The notes: generated from the sequence alone by a model not told the origin. DNA of 64,000 nt from Haloarcula halobia (GCF_029338255.1 NZ_CP119787.1:310001-374000), one strand, 5' to 3'; shown: positions 1 through 8,149, numbered from the stretch's first letter. Made by a program: numbers and translations.

Positions 1-71
1 TCGTCGAGGAGCGCGGCGACGAGTGCCGGCGGACGGGTGGGGAGACGTGTACGTACACGGTCTCGTGGTAG
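1..71 (+). CDS. C-terminal end of an upstream gene (partial)
   Basis: An open frame enters from the left edge (first full codon at position 3) and stops with TAG at 69-71. The last residues read as an acidic, cysteine-containing tail ending in CTYTVSW. Two cysteines lie eight residues apart, which would suit a small metal-binding or V4R-like ending, but too little is visible to name a family. The codon pattern (G/C in third positions) is like that of the neighbours. The gene converges on the regulator that ends at 90. This is an inference from 22 codons. Confidence 0.4.
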   Translation, partial: VEERGDECRRTGGETCTYTVSW

Positions 72-89
72 CGGCCCGGCGACAGATCG

Positions 90-671
90 CTAGTCGAGAT
101 CCGACTGCTCGATCGCAGTGATGAGGTCCTCCGGGGAGTGGTTCATCGCCATCGTGAGAAGCGTCTGGAACTGCTCGTAGGTCTCCGCGAGGTCTGCGAT
201 CTGCTCGCGGCGTCGGTCGCTCCGGTCCTCCTCGAGGTCCGCGAGGTCGTCGAGCGCTCGCTCGAACGTCCGCTGTGTCAGTTCCATCTCCCGGTCGACG
301 TACTGTCTGAAGACGTCCTGGACGACGAACCAGAGGTCCGGCTCCGGAGCGAAGCGGACGCGGCGACCGCCGCCCTGGGACGACCGCCGGTGGATCATCC
401 CGATACGCGTGAGTTTGCGGGTGACGGTGCTGATCGTGGACTTCGCGTAGCCCGTCTCCTCGACGAGTTCGGGGATCGAAAGGGGGCCGTCGGCAAAGTA
501 GAGCACGCCGTAGACGCGTCCGGCGCTCCGGCTGAGGCCGTAGACTTCGGCCGACCGTTCGATCGATTCGATCACGTCCTCCGTGACGACCGCCGTCTCG
601 TCGCCCGTCATCGGTAGCGGATCGGCGGCGTCGGGCAGTACGGTTGGGTCTCGTCCATCGGATTCATACAA
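90..671 (-). CDS. GbsR/MarR-type winged-helix transcriptional regulator
   Basis: A predicted DNA-binding repressor or activator of about 190 residues. Residues 50-105 form a winged helix-turn-helix with the recognition segment YAKSTISTVTRKL, followed by a basic wing (QGGGRRVRF). The C-terminal half is helical and charged, as expected for the dimerisation region of GbsR-like regulators. The longest frame starts at a TTG (671). The first ATG is at 611, and a TATA-like TTTAATA at 681-687 on this strand would place transcription start inside the TTG-started region, so the ATG at 611 may be the real start. It is transcribed away from the ArsR-like gene at 779, with nested inverted repeats between them that may be its operator. 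The ligand is unknown. Confidence 0.75.
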   Translation of the reverse strand: MYESDGRDPTVLPDAADPLPMTGDETAVVTEDVIESIERSAEVYGLSRSAGRVYGVLYFADGPLSIPELVEETGYAKSTISTVTRKLTRIGMIHRRSSQGGGRRVRFAPEPDLWFVVQDVFRQYVDREMELTQRTFERALDDLADLEEDRSDRRREQIADLAETYEQFQTLLTMAMNHSPEDLITAIEQSDLD

Positions 672-699
672 CAGACCGTAAGTATTAAATTGTTTGGAT

Positions 700-745
700 T
701 GTTTGTTCAGTACGAGCCGAACAAACAGAACAATCGGCTCGTACC
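700..745. promoter_or_regulatory. Two interlocked inverted repeats between divergent regulators
   Basis: GTACGAGCCGA at 710-720 is perfectly inverted as TCGGCTCGTAC at 735-745. A second perfect pair, TGTTTGTTC at 700-708 and GAACAAACA at 719-727, overlaps it, so the two hairpins are mutually exclusive. The site lies between the start of the GbsR-like gene and the ArsR-like gene. A shared operator bound by one of the flanking regulators is the simplest reading. The repeats are seen directly; the regulatory role is inferred. Confidence 0.6.
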
Positions 746-778
746 CGGCGGCACGTGACCGCCACCGGGCGTGATATC

Positions 779-1195
779 ATGTCAACACCATTCCCGCTTC
801 GCCCCGCTGTCGAACACACACCGGAGTCAGTGTCGACGTTCGCCTTCGGAGACGACGAGACGGCAGCAGTCCTCGAGACACTCACGTCGGAGAAGGCCCG
901 GGCCATCCTCGCAGCGGTGGCCGAACGGCCCGGGACCGCATCCGACGTCGCGACCCGCGTCGAGACCTCCCTGCAGAACGCCCACTATCACCTCACGAAC
1001 CTCTCGGACGCGGGTCTCGTCACCGACGCCGGAACCTGGTACTCCTCGAAAGGGACGGCGATGACCGTCTACGCGGTCACGAGTGAACGCCTCGAGCTCC
1101 ACCTCGAGCCGAACGACGCCTCGGCGGCGATGGAACCGACGCTGGCACCGGCCTCGGATTCGCCGCCGACCGACACCACGACGATGGGTGAGTGA
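779..1195 (+). CDS. ArsR-like helix-turn-helix regulator
   Basis: A small predicted transcription factor of 138 residues from the ATG at 779; an in-frame ATG at 755 lies upstream. A conserved haloarchaeal ArsR-like pattern is visible: DDETAAVLETLTSEKARAIL, then a recognition segment QNAHYHLTNLSDAGLV and a wing containing WYSSKGTAMTVYAV. The last 30 residues are low-complexity and rich in Pro, Thr and Ser. No cysteine metal site is present, so metal sensing is unlikely. It is divergent from the GbsR-like gene and shares its intergenic region with the nested inverted repeats. The regulated genes are not apparent. Confidence 0.75.
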   Translation: MSTPFPLRPAVEHTPESVSTFAFGDDETAAVLETLTSEKARAILAAVAERPGTASDVATRVETSLQNAHYHLTNLSDAGLVTDAGTWYSSKGTAMTVYAVTSERLELHLEPNDASAAMEPTLAPASDSPPTDTTTMGE

Positions 1196-1352
1196 CGCTC
1201 ACCGCTCACTGCTGGTATCCGGGTCTCGGCTGTGTCGTCTCTTCCTGCCGATCACACCGAGCAACCGGGGTCCGGCTGTCGGCTCACCCGACCCGGGCCG
1301 GCGCGGCGTTCGAACGGCAAGGGCTATCGGTCCCCCGGCGCTACCGGCGGGC

Positions 1353-1955
1353 GTGACAGACACGTACCGGACCGTCGCGGGCCGCGGCGAGGCCCGTTTC
1401 GAGGTGCGGGGGTCGGCGTTCATCGGTCACGTCGCGCCCGCGGCCACCGTCGAGGCGGCCGAGGCGTTCGTCGAGTCGGTCCGCGAGGAGTACGGCGACG
1501 CGACGCACAACGTCCCCGCCTACCGCGTCCGCGCCGACCCCTTCCGAGAGTACGCGAGCGACGACGCAGAACCCTCGGGGAGCGCCGGCAAGCCCGCACT
1601 GAACGTCCTCCAGCAGCGCGAGGTGGAGAACGTCGTCGCCGTCGTCACCCGGTACTACGGCGGGACCAACCTCGGGGTGGGCGGACTGGCCCGCGCGTAC
1701 TCGAGGGCCGTCAGGGACGGTGTCGACGCGGCCGGCGTCGTCGAGGAGGTGCCCCACGAGACGTTCGGCGTCACCGTCGAGTACGACGATTCGGGGAGCG
1801 TCCGGGGACTGCTCGAATCGGCCGGCGTTGAGTTCGAGGCCGCCTACGAGGCCGACGTGACCTTCGACGTGCGGGTACCGGTCGCCGAGGGCGCGGCCCT
1901 TCGCGACCGCATCCGGAGCGCGACTAGCGGGCGGGCAGACATCGACGTCGACTGA
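1353..1955 (+). CDS. YigZ/IMPACT (UPF0029) family protein
   Basis: A protein of about 200 residues of the YigZ/IMPACT family, in which eukaryotic members bind Gcn1 and modulate translation; the archaeal role is unknown. The family's N-terminal motifs are clear: a VPAYR-type segment, EPSGSAGKP, and VVTRYYGGTNLGVGGL. A C-terminal ferredoxin-like domain covers the last 70 residues. The open frame runs on upstream, but homology starts at the GTG at 1353 (VTDTYRTV), so I take that start. It stands alone, downstream of the ArsR-like gene, with no obvious operon partner. Confidence 0.8.
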   Translation: MTDTYRTVAGRGEARFEVRGSAFIGHVAPAATVEAAEAFVESVREEYGDATHNVPAYRVRADPFREYASDDAEPSGSAGKPALNVLQQREVENVVAVVTRYYGGTNLGVGGLARAYSRAVRDGVDAAGVVEEVPHETFGVTVEYDDSGSVRGLLESAGVEFEAAYEADVTFDVRVPVAEGAALRDRIRSATSGRADIDVD

Positions 1956-2170
1956 CGCCCTTCGACAACTGTTGACAAGTGTGACGGCTGTCCGGCGCCT
2001 GACCCGTCATGCGTGCGTCTGACGCGAGTTCGGGTGGAGATGTTAACCGGCCGCAAGCTATCGAATTTCCAATCGAAAGAAAGGGGTTCGACGCCTGACG
2101 AACAGGCGAGGTGAGTCGCCGAGTGCCTGCCTGTTGGCCCATCCCACGCAAAAGGGTGTCGGCTCGCGGG

Positions 2171-2848
2171 TCAGCCGGTCCGGAAGGCCCGGTCGCCCGC
2201 GTCGCCCAGGCCGGGGACGATGAAGCCGTCCTTGTCGAGTTCGTCGTCGATGGCCACGGTCAGCAGGTCGACGTCCGGGAACGCCTCGGTGAGGCGGACG
2301 ATGCCCGGCGGCGCGGCCACCGCCGAGAGGACGATGAGGTGTTCGGGCGTCGGCGCGTTCTCGGTGATCTCCTCTAAGACCGTGCACATCGTCGACCCCG
2401 TCGCGAGCATCGGGTCGGCGACGATGACCGTATCTTCGGGGGTGATCTCGGGCATCTTCACGTAGTCGACGGCGATGGGGAACTGGCCGTCCTCGTTCAT
2501 CCCGGCCGACTCGTCACGGCTCGCAGAGATGACGCCCTGCCGGGCGCGCGGGAACGCCTTCAGGAGCCCCTCGACGAACGGCGTGGCCGCCCGGAGGACG
2601 TTGACGATGACCACGTCGTCGAGGCCCACGACCCGCTCGCCCATCGTCGTGGTCAGTGGCGTCTCGATCTCGACGTACTCGGTCTCCATTCGTCCATCGA
2701 TTATCTCGTAGCCACAGATGCGACCCAGGCGGACCAGTCCCTTGCGAAAGGACACCTGTTCGGTCCCCACGTCGCGGATGCGGGACAGTTCGTCCTTGGC
2801 GAGCGCGTGGGTGACGAGCGAGGCCTCACCGCGCTGTTCGAGTGACAT
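2171..2848 (-). CDS. upp: Uracil phosphoribosyltransferase
   Basis: Pyrimidine salvage enzyme making UMP from uracil and PRPP in the cytosol. At 225 residues it has normal length. The PRPP-binding loop [13 protein letters not shown] is at residues 141-152, and [10 protein letters not shown] at 85-94 is typical of UPRT. The C-terminal region with [11 protein letters not shown] forms the uracil site. I start at the ATG at 2848 (MSLEQRGE) because family similarity begins there; an upstream in-frame start adds only seven residues. Its PRPP supply enzyme, prs, is encoded at 30.5 kb. The gene faces YigZ tail to tail across 215 bp in which I see nothing. Confidence 0.92.
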   Translation of the reverse strand: MSLEQRGEASLVTHALAKDELSRIRDVGTEQVSFRKGLVRLGRICGYEIIDGRMETEYVEIETPLTTTMGERVVGLDDVVIVNVLRAATPFVEGLLKAFPRARQGVISASRDESAGMNEDGQFPIAVDYVKMPEITPEDTVIVADPMLATGSTMCTVLEEITENAPTPEHLIVLSAVAAPPGIVRLTEAFPDVDLLTVAIDDELDKDGFIVPGLGDAGDRAFRTG

Positions 2849-2886
2849 AGCCCGGCTGTCGACCGGCACGGTGTTAAGTCGTTCTC

Positions 2887-3111
2887 TCAGTCCGACTCGG
2901 GCGAAGACGGCTGGTCGTCCAGCGCGCGCCCCGCCTGTCGGTTCTTCCCGACCAGTGCCGCGAACAGGACCAGGTCCATCGCCAGGGTCATCTCGCCGCC
3001 GCCCAGCCCCAGCAGGCCGCTGATGTCGTAGACCGTCGGGAAGTTACCCACGAACAGCAGGGCGAAGATGCCCGCGAGTCGCGCGCGTCTCGTGCCGCTG
3101 TAGGCCGCCAC
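2887..3111 (-). CDS. Small membrane protein, function unknown
   Basis: A predicted 74-residue protein with two hydrophobic segments (around residues 12-34 and 42-56) and a hydrophilic acidic C-terminus ([10 protein letters not shown]). The start is uncertain: the best candidate is a GTG at 3111, which lies within a few bases of the point where a DJ-1-like reading frame is lost. The protein may be a small membrane protein that happens to abut the remnant, or the surviving tail of a larger gene. I do not recognise the family. It lies upstream of upp on the same strand. Confidence 0.5.
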   Translation of the reverse strand: MAAYSGTRRARLAGIFALLFVGNFPTVYDISGLLGLGGGEMTLAMDLVLFAALVGKNRQAGRALDDQPSSPESD

Positions 3112-3275
3112 GACCGCTCGTCCGGCACCGGCGGCGACCCGGTCGGCGCCGCGACGGTGACGTCGACGCCCGCCTCCGTGAGCGTTGTCAGTGGCCCGAT
3201 GCACTCCTCGCCCCAGTACCCGTGCTCGCTGACGACGAACAGTGCGGCAGGTATCGCGTCCGTGTTGTGTCTCAA
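3112..3275 (-). pseudogene. N-terminal remnant of a DJ-1/PfpI family gene
   Basis: The minus-strand frame encodes a recognisable first strand-helix unit of the haloarchaeal DJ-1/PfpI type: ALFVVSEHGYWGEECIGPL, then LTEAGVDVTVAAPTG and PPVPDERS. After DERS the frame goes into low-quality Arg/Ser-rich sequence, while a different frame becomes a membrane protein. The nucleophile-elbow cysteine and the rest of the roughly 220-residue domain are missing. The only start codons near the N-terminus are non-ATG. I read it as a truncated, non-functional gene. The alternative, sequencing error, is unlikely to remove some 170 residues. Confidence 0.6.
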
Positions 3276-3398
3276 GACGCAAATACGACCTGGCCCGCCG
3301 GGCGGAACAGTTATTCGACCCCAAGCCAAAGGGGGGCGGTAAGATGGACGGTCACAACGGAGCGACGCGGCGACTGCCCAGGGGTTCACGATTCTACG

Positions 3399-4109
3399 AT
3401 GGCTGACATCGAAGAGAGCGTCTCGGGGTTCAAGACGCAAGGCGGCTGGGTCGACGTCGTCGAACACGGCGAGCGCATCACGGAGGCACTGAAGGATGTG
3501 CTCGCCGACGGGGACGTCGACGCCGACATCGACAGCGACGCGCTCACCGAGTTCGACGAGTGGCGGCCCAAGAGCCACGAACGGCTCGACGAGGACGTCA
3601 ACAAAAAGACCGCAGAGCAAGCAAGCGTCAACGAGGGCAAGGGCGAGCAGGCGGGCAAGGACCCCGACGAGGACCTACAGACCGCCGGCGAGAAGCTGAG
3701 CGAGTCATACGAGAACCTGGACGAACCGAGCGAGGCGATGGACAAGTGGGGCGAGTCGGTCGACTACGTCACCCGCGCGGCCGACTCGGCCGGCCGGAAG
3801 GCGCTTCGCAAGGTCGAGGACGTCGTCTACAAGAACGTGATGACCCAGATCGCGCCCTACTACTTCGACAACGAGCTGGTCAGTGCGAACCTCCGGCGCA
3901 TCAACGGCGACGACCGGCCCGAGTACGTCTTCGAGGTCAACGTCAACGACGACGACCTGAAGATGCGCGTCTCGAACACGCTGGCGGACTTCGAGCAGTC
4001 GGTCGACCGCTGGCACGTCGACACGGAGAAGGCCACCGACGCGGTCGAAGCCGCGGAGGGCGTGGAGGCGACAGAACCCGGTGACGAGACCGACGCCAAG
4101 ACGAACTGA
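3399..4109 (+). CDS. DUF5828-type haloarchaeal protein
   Basis: A 236-residue acidic soluble protein beginning MADIEESVSGFKTQGGWV. It is highly charged, with a Lys/Glu-rich central linker (residues 65-125) and a more ordered second half containing YVTRAADSAGRKALRKVEDV and APYYFDNELVSANL. From memory this matches the family NCBI calls DUF5828; the function is unknown. The open frame extends upstream to 3222, but that segment is shadow sequence opposite the DJ-1 remnant. The ATG at 3399 is therefore chosen. No partner gene is evident. Confidence 0.7.
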   Translation: MADIEESVSGFKTQGGWVDVVEHGERITEALKDVLADGDVDADIDSDALTEFDEWRPKSHERLDEDVNKKTAEQASVNEGKGEQAGKDPDEDLQTAGEKLSESYENLDEPSEAMDKWGESVDYVTRAADSAGRKALRKVEDVVYKNVMTQIAPYYFDNELVSANLRRINGDDRPEYVFEVNVNDDDLKMRVSNTLADFEQSVDRWHVDTEKATDAVEAAEGVEATEPGDETDAKTN

Positions 4110-4207
4110 GCGGGCGGCCGAAGCGGGCCCGCCGGCGGGAGCGTGGTACTCCATCACAATCCCCTTCGCTTCGACTGGAGATAGCGGACGCGGAGCGGTA
4201 CCCTCAT

Positions 4208-4219
4208 TGCTCGCGAGCA
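4208..4219. promoter_or_regulatory. 12-bp perfect palindrome upstream of the Pit-type transporter
   Basis: TGCTCGCGAGCA is a perfect palindrome ending 16 bp before the ATG of the transporter at 4236. Its position fits an operator or a sequence in the 5' leader. It also resembles the GCGAGC-rich mini-element sequences elsewhere in this window, so it may instead be a fragment of such an element. The repeat is observed; its role is inferred. Confidence 0.35.
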
Positions 4220-4235
4220 GAAAGCGCCGGAACAG

Positions 4236-5435
4236 ATGGTAGCGACGAGTGTACTGGTGACGCTTGTGGTGGCGTCGATGGCGAGTCTGTTCATGGCCTG
4301 GGCCATCGGCGCGGGGTCCTCGGGGTCGACGCCGTTCGCGCCGGCGGTCGGCGCCAACGCGATATCCGTCATGCGCGCGGGCTTTTTCGTCGGCATCCTG
4401 GGGCTGGCCGGTGCGGTGTTGCAGGGCGCGAACGTCACCGAGACGGTCGGAAGCGGCCTCGTCCTCTTCCCCGACGGGGGCGGGCTCTCGGCGGCGGCCT
4501 CCATCGTGGCGCTGATCACGGCGGCCGTGCTTGTCGCCATCGGCATCTTCACCGGCTACCCCATCGCGACGGCCTTTACCGTCACGGGGGCCGTCGTCGG
4601 CGTCGGCCTGGCGATGGGCGGCCAGCCCGCCGTCGCGAAGTACACGCAGATAGCGGCGCTGTGGATCGCCGTCCCGTTCGTCGGCAGCGGCATGTCGTAC
4701 GCGCTGGCGTGGTCGCTACGCCACGAGCAGGTCCCCGAGCGACTGCTCGTGCCCGGCCTGGCGGGCCTCGTCGGGGCGGTGCTCGCGAACGTCGAGTTCG
4801 TGTTGCTGGCCCCCGGCGACGAGCAGGCGTCCGTCGCGCGGGCGGCGACACGGGCGCTCGGGACGGCCGGCACGCCGACGATGGTCGCGATAACGCTCGC
4901 CGTCGCGGCGGTCGCGGCGGGGTTGCTGTACCGGGACGTTGGTATCGACCCCGCCGCCGGCCAGCGACACTTCCTGCTGGTGCTTGGCGGCCTCGTCGCG
5001 TTCTCGGCCGGGGGGAGCCAGGTGGGGCTCGCGCTCGGGCCCCTGCTGCCCGTGCTGGGCGAGGGACCGATGGCCGGCGTGCCGATCACCGGCGTCCTCC
5101 TGTTCGGTGGGATCGGCCTCCTGGTCGGGTCCTGGACCGGGGCGCCACGGATGATAAAGACGCTCGCACAGGACTACTCCTCGCTCGGTCCACGCCGGTC
5201 CATCGCGGCGCTCATCCCGAGTTTCGTCGTCGCCCAGACCGCCGTCTTCTTCGGTATCCCCGTCTCGTTCAACGAGATCATCGTCTCGGCCATCATCGGG
5301 TCCGGCGCGGCCGCGGGCGACGGCGAGGTCAGCGGGGCGAAGATGGGCAAGACGGTGCTGGCCTGGATCGGGTCGCTCGTGCTCGCCTTCGCCCTGAGCT
5401 TTGGACTCTTCCGTGCCGTCGACGCCCTGCTCTAG
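4236..5435 (+). CDS. PiT-family inorganic phosphate transporter
   Basis: A 399-residue inner-membrane permease expected to import phosphate (or metal-phosphate) coupled to H+ or Na+. Both inverted PiT signature repeats are visible. The first is around residues 30-42 (STPFAPAVGANAI) and the second is in the C-terminal third (NEIIVSAIIGSGAAAGDGE). Ten or more hydrophobic segments are spread along the chain, with a charged loop near residues 165-175. The ATG at 4236 gives the family-typical start. A 12-bp palindrome lies just upstream. The stop codon overlaps the end of a small gene on the opposite strand. Confidence 0.85.
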   Translation: MVATSVLVTLVVASMASLFMAWAIGAGSSGSTPFAPAVGANAISVMRAGFFVGILGLAGAVLQGANVTETVGSGLVLFPDGGGLSAAASIVALITAAVLVAIGIFTGYPIATAFTVTGAVVGVGLAMGGQPAVAKYTQIAALWIAVPFVGSGMSYALAWSLRHEQVPERLLVPGLAGLVGAVLANVEFVLLAPGDEQASVARAATRALGTAGTPTMVAITLAVAAVAAGLLYRDVGIDPAAGQRHFLLVLGGLVAFSAGGSQVGLALGPLLPVLGEGPMAGVPITGVLLFGGIGLLVGSWTGAPRMIKTLAQDYSSLGPRRSIAALIPSFVVAQTAVFFGIPVSFNEIIVSAIIGSGAAAGDGEVSGAKMGKTVLAWIGSLVLAFALSFGLFRAVDALL

Positions 5436-5611
5436 CGCAGGACGACCAGGTAGGTCAGCGCCGCGAGCGCGAGCGTCGCGACGGCGACGGACTGCAGGGT
5501 GAACGTCGCGAGGTCCACGAGCGACAGCCCCCACAGGACCACGGTCGCGAACGCGGCCGACAGTAACAGGTCGAGCACCAGCAACACCCGGATGTCTCCG
5601 TCGGAAGCCAT
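5432..5611 (-). CDS. Small two-helix membrane protein
   Basis: A 59-residue protein starting at the ATG at 5611 (MASDGDIRVLL). It has two hydrophobic helices, around residues 8-30 and 38-58, and almost no loop. The stop codon overlaps the stop of the phosphate transporter, so the two genes are convergent. Haloarchaea carry many such short conserved membrane proteins of unknown function. The frame has the expected third-position G/C bias. No motif suggests a role. Confidence 0.55.
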   Translation of the reverse strand: MASDGDIRVLLVLDLLLSAAFATVVLWGLSLVDLATFTLQSVAVATLALAALTYLVVLR

Positions 5612-5694
5612 ACGTGACCTGGCGGACGGGAGGGACTTAGTTCGAACGTCGTCCGAGAGAGATATTTTTACTCCAGCAACACGTAGTGGACGCC

Positions 5695-6012
5695 ATGAAG
5701 GTGCGGAACAGTCAGGGACGGGCGGTCGACCCGGTCCCTTTCCTCGTCGTCGCGACGACCGGCGTCCTCCTGAGTTACGTCTTCTTCCCGGCGTACTTGC
5801 TGTCGTTCGGTGCGTCGCTGTCGGTGGCACTGGCCGGCGCGACGGCTATCGCTACCCTCGTGAGCATCGCCGCGTTTCACCGGTACTGCTGGTCGGTGCG
5901 GCCGGAGCTGCGCCGCGAGGTGCCCAGTCAGCAGCGGTTCAAGCGCCTCGTCTACGGGATGGGCATGCTCGCCGGCGTGTTACTGTTGCTGGCGCTACCG
6001 TTCTTCCACTGA
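5695..6012 (+). CDS. Small membrane protein, function unknown
   Basis: About 105 residues with three hydrophobic segments: near the N-terminus, in the middle, and a C-terminal helix ending LLLLALPFFH. A basic segment (RPELRREVPSQQRFKR) lies between helices two and three. A TATA-like ATATTTTTA at 5662-5670 lies about 28 bp before the ATG at 5695, which supports a leaderless start there rather than the GTG at 5686. It is divergent from the small membrane gene at 5432-5611. Family not recognised. Confidence 0.65.
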   Translation: MKVRNSQGRAVDPVPFLVVATTGVLLSYVFFPAYLLSFGASLSVALAGATAIATLVSIAAFHRYCWSVRPELRREVPSQQRFKRLVYGMGMLAGVLLLLALPFFH

Positions 6013-6048
6013 CCGGGTTTTTTCTCCCGGGCGGTCCACGTGAGCGCC

Positions 6049-6462
6049 ATGCGCACCGTCGAGGTCACGCGAACCGTCCCGGCCACCGTCGTCGCCGTCG
6101 ACCGGGGACTCTCGCCCGCGGCCGTCATCGAGGCCGAAGGGACGTTCAACGTCGTCGACACCACGGAACACGACGACGGGCGGACGACGGTGACCGCACG
6201 GGCGAGCGGTCTCGGGGCGACGTTCACCTTCGAACCGCTCGAGGACGGCTACCGGTACAGTCAGGAGGGCGCGGCCGGCCCCTTCGAGGCGATGGAGACG
6301 ACGCTCACCCGAGACCGTGCCGACGGCGGCGCGCGCCTGACCGCGCGGTCCTCGGTGAGTCTGGGACTCCCGCTGCCGTCGGTGACCGACCGGCTCGCCG
6401 GGTGGAAGCGACGCGGCGAGCTCGAGCGACTGCTCGACACCCTCGCGGTGGAGCTGCGGTAG
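6049..6462 (+). CDS. SRPBCC/CoxG-like lipid-binding fold protein
   Basis: A protein of about 137 residues with the pattern of the START/SRPBCC superfamily: an N-terminal beta strand (MRTVEVTRTVPATVVAV), a helix containing LSPAAVIEA, and a run of beta strands. The long C-terminal helix is WKRRGELERLLDTLAVEL. Such proteins bind hydrophobic ligands; the ligand cannot be read from the sequence. A TTTTTT tract near 6017-6022, about 29 bp upstream, supports the ATG at 6049 over the GTG at 6040. It may be co-oriented with the small genes that follow, but each seems to have its own promoter. Confidence 0.7.
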   Translation: MRTVEVTRTVPATVVAVDRGLSPAAVIEAEGTFNVVDTTEHDDGRTTVTARASGLGATFTFEPLEDGYRYSQEGAAGPFEAMETTLTRDRADGGARLTARSSVSLGLPLPSVTDRLAGWKRRGELERLLDTLAVELR

Positions 6463-6537
6463 GGCGCTGCGGCGGTTCTGTGTCGGCGGCGCAAACGTCC
6501 ACGAACGTTTATGTGAAACGGGGACAGACCCACAGCC

Positions 6538-6762
6538 ATGGGAATCCTCGGCACCGTGCGGGAGGTACTCGAAGCATCGACGGAGTCGGCCAACCGCGGC
6601 GACGTCACGGAGGGGGCCTCGAAGGGGGCCTACTGGTGTGACGACTGCGGGGAACGGATCAGGGACGTCGACGTCGAGGGCGAGGCGACGCCGGCGTGTC
6701 CGTCGTGTGGCGACGAGATGCGCTTCGAGCGGTCCCACACCTCGACAGGGTGTGCGTGCTGA
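6538..6762 (+). CDS. Small zinc-ribbon protein
   Basis: A 74-residue protein with two CxxC knuckles, CDDC at residues 34-37 and CPSC near residue 54. Together they would bind one zinc ion. A third Cys pair, GCAC, ends the chain. The N-terminal 30 residues form a predicted amphipathic helix. A TATA-like TTTATG about 28 bp upstream of the ATG suggests a leaderless transcript. It is followed after six bases by the gene at 6769, so the two and arsA may be co-transcribed. The function is unknown; nucleic-acid or protein binding is usual for such ribbons. Confidence 0.7.
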   Translation: MGILGTVREVLEASTESANRGDVTEGASKGAYWCDDCGERIRDVDVEGEATPACPSCGDEMRFERSHTSTGCAC

Positions 6763-6768
6763 CCGACG

Positions 6769-7065
6769 ATGAACCTCGCCGACCGCATCGACGCGTACCT
6801 CGACGTCCTAGAGGAGTGGCTCCACGGGCTCTACCACGGGATGATAGAGCACCCGTCGGTCGAGAAGATAGAGAAGGAGGCCGAGGACACGACGGACGTG
6901 TTCATGTTCGCGTGTTTCGCGGACGCCTTCGGCATCCCCAGTCCCGTCTCGTACTACACGGCCGAGCTCCTGCCGTACCTGGGAGAGGAGTTCGTCGCCT
7001 GGGAGCGACGGATGTGGGACCGGGAATCGCTGGTCGAACGCAAGGGACAGCAGTATCACTTCTGA
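6769..7065 (+). CDS. Conserved small protein upstream of an ArsA-type ATPase
   Basis: A 98-residue helical, acidic protein beginning MNLADRIDAYLDVLEEWLHG. A hydrophobic central part (DVFMFACFADAFGIPSP) could be membrane-associated. The stop codon ends two bases before the ATG of the ArsA-type ATPase, so the two are almost certainly translated from one message. ArsA/Get3-type ATPases deliver tail-anchored proteins in other organisms, so this protein could be a partner or client. That is inference from position only. I do not recognise a named family. Confidence 0.65.
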   Translation: MNLADRIDAYLDVLEEWLHGLYHGMIEHPSVEKIEKEAEDTTDVFMFACFADAFGIPSPVSYYTAELLPYLGEEFVAWERRMWDRESLVERKGQQYHF

Positions 7066-7066
7066 C

Positions 7067-8044
7067 ATGGACAAGTTCGTCTTCTTCGGCGGCAAGGGTG
7101 GCGTCGGCAAAACGACCGTCTCGAGCGCGTACGGGCTGAAGTGCGCCCGTGAGGGCATCGACACGCTCATCGTCTCGACGGACCCGGCCCACAGCACCTC
7201 GGACGTCTTCGACCAGCAGTTCGACGACGACCCGGCGCCGGTCGATGGGTACGACCACCTCTGGGCGATGGAACTGGACCCCGACGAGGAGGTCGAACGC
7301 CACATGCGCGAGATACGCTCGGAGATGACCGACCAGGTGAGTCCGGCCATCGTCAACGAGATAGACCGCCAGATAGAGCTGGCCCACCGGACGCCGGGCG
7401 CCTACGAGGCGGCGATGTTCGACCGGTTCATCGACGTCATGCGAAACAGCGACGACTACGACCGCGTCGTCTTCGACACCTCGCCGACCGGCGGAACCCT
7501 GCGCCTGCTGGCGCTCCCGGAGTTCCTGGAGTCGTGGATCGATCGGCTCGCCGAGAAGCGCCGCGAGAGCGTCGACCTCTTCGAGAAGGCCGCCATCGGC
7601 GACAAGGAAGCGCGCGCGAAACTCAGGGACGACCCCATCATCAAGCGCCTGGCCGAGCGCAAGGAGCTGTTCGAGTTCGCCGGCCGGACGCTCCGTGAGG
7701 AGGCGGCGTTCTACCTCGTGTTGAACCCCGACGAGCTCTCGATCGAGGAGTCACAGCGCGCGATAACGGAGCTGACCGAGGCCGGCCTGGAGGTCGGCGG
7801 CCTGGTGGTCAACAAAGTCGCCCCGGAACCGGACCCAGAGGAGTCCGGGACCGGCGCGACGTACTTGCGCAAACGTCACCGTACCGAACAAGAACGACTC
7901 GCGCGCATCCGCGGGGAGTTCAGCCAGCCGATCGTCGCGACCATCCAGCAGCGCGTCTCCGAGGTCAAAGGCGACCTGCTATCCACAGTCGCAGACGAGG
8001 TGGATATCAGCGTCGGCGCCGAAAAACATACACGTAGGAAATAG
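7067..8044 (+). CDS. ArsA/TRC40 (Get3)-type ATPase
   Basis: A 325-residue cytosolic ATPase of the ArsA/Get3 branch of the SIMIBI class. The deviant Walker A GKGGVGKT is at residues 9-16, the switch motif STDPAHS at 37-43, and VFDTSPTGGTLRLL forms the switch II region. A methionine-poor helical insert sits in the middle. Archaeal members are thought to handle membrane-protein targeting, whereas true arsenite pumps have two ATPase halves. This is a single-half protein with no arsenic genes nearby, so targeting is the likelier role. It follows the small gene at 6769 in an apparent operon. Confidence 0.85.
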   Translation: MDKFVFFGGKGGVGKTTVSSAYGLKCAREGIDTLIVSTDPAHSTSDVFDQQFDDDPAPVDGYDHLWAMELDPDEEVERHMREIRSEMTDQVSPAIVNEIDRQIELAHRTPGAYEAAMFDRFIDVMRNSDDYDRVVFDTSPTGGTLRLLALPEFLESWIDRLAEKRRESVDLFEKAAIGDKEARAKLRDDPIIKRLAERKELFEFAGRTLREEAAFYLVLNPDELSIEESQRAITELTEAGLEVGGLVVNKVAPEPDPEESGTGATYLRKRHRTEQERLARIRGEFSQPIVATIQQRVSEVKGDLLSTVADEVDISVGAEKHTRRK

Positions 8045-8149
8045 GATGTTATTCTGCACTTATCTGTATGGATTGTCGACAGGTTCGGGCTAAACCAACA
8101 CTAATAATTAAGTACCTTTTGCACACACGCAACATTGGGGAGACATACC

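Noticed and set aside
1083-1352. N-terminal extension of the YigZ-like gene
   Set aside because: The first 90 residues are Arg/Pro-rich shadow sequence overlapping the ArsR-like gene; family similarity begins at the GTG at 1353.
3222-3398. N-terminal extension of the DUF5828-type gene
   Set aside because: It is antisense to the DJ-1 remnant and has no conserved character.
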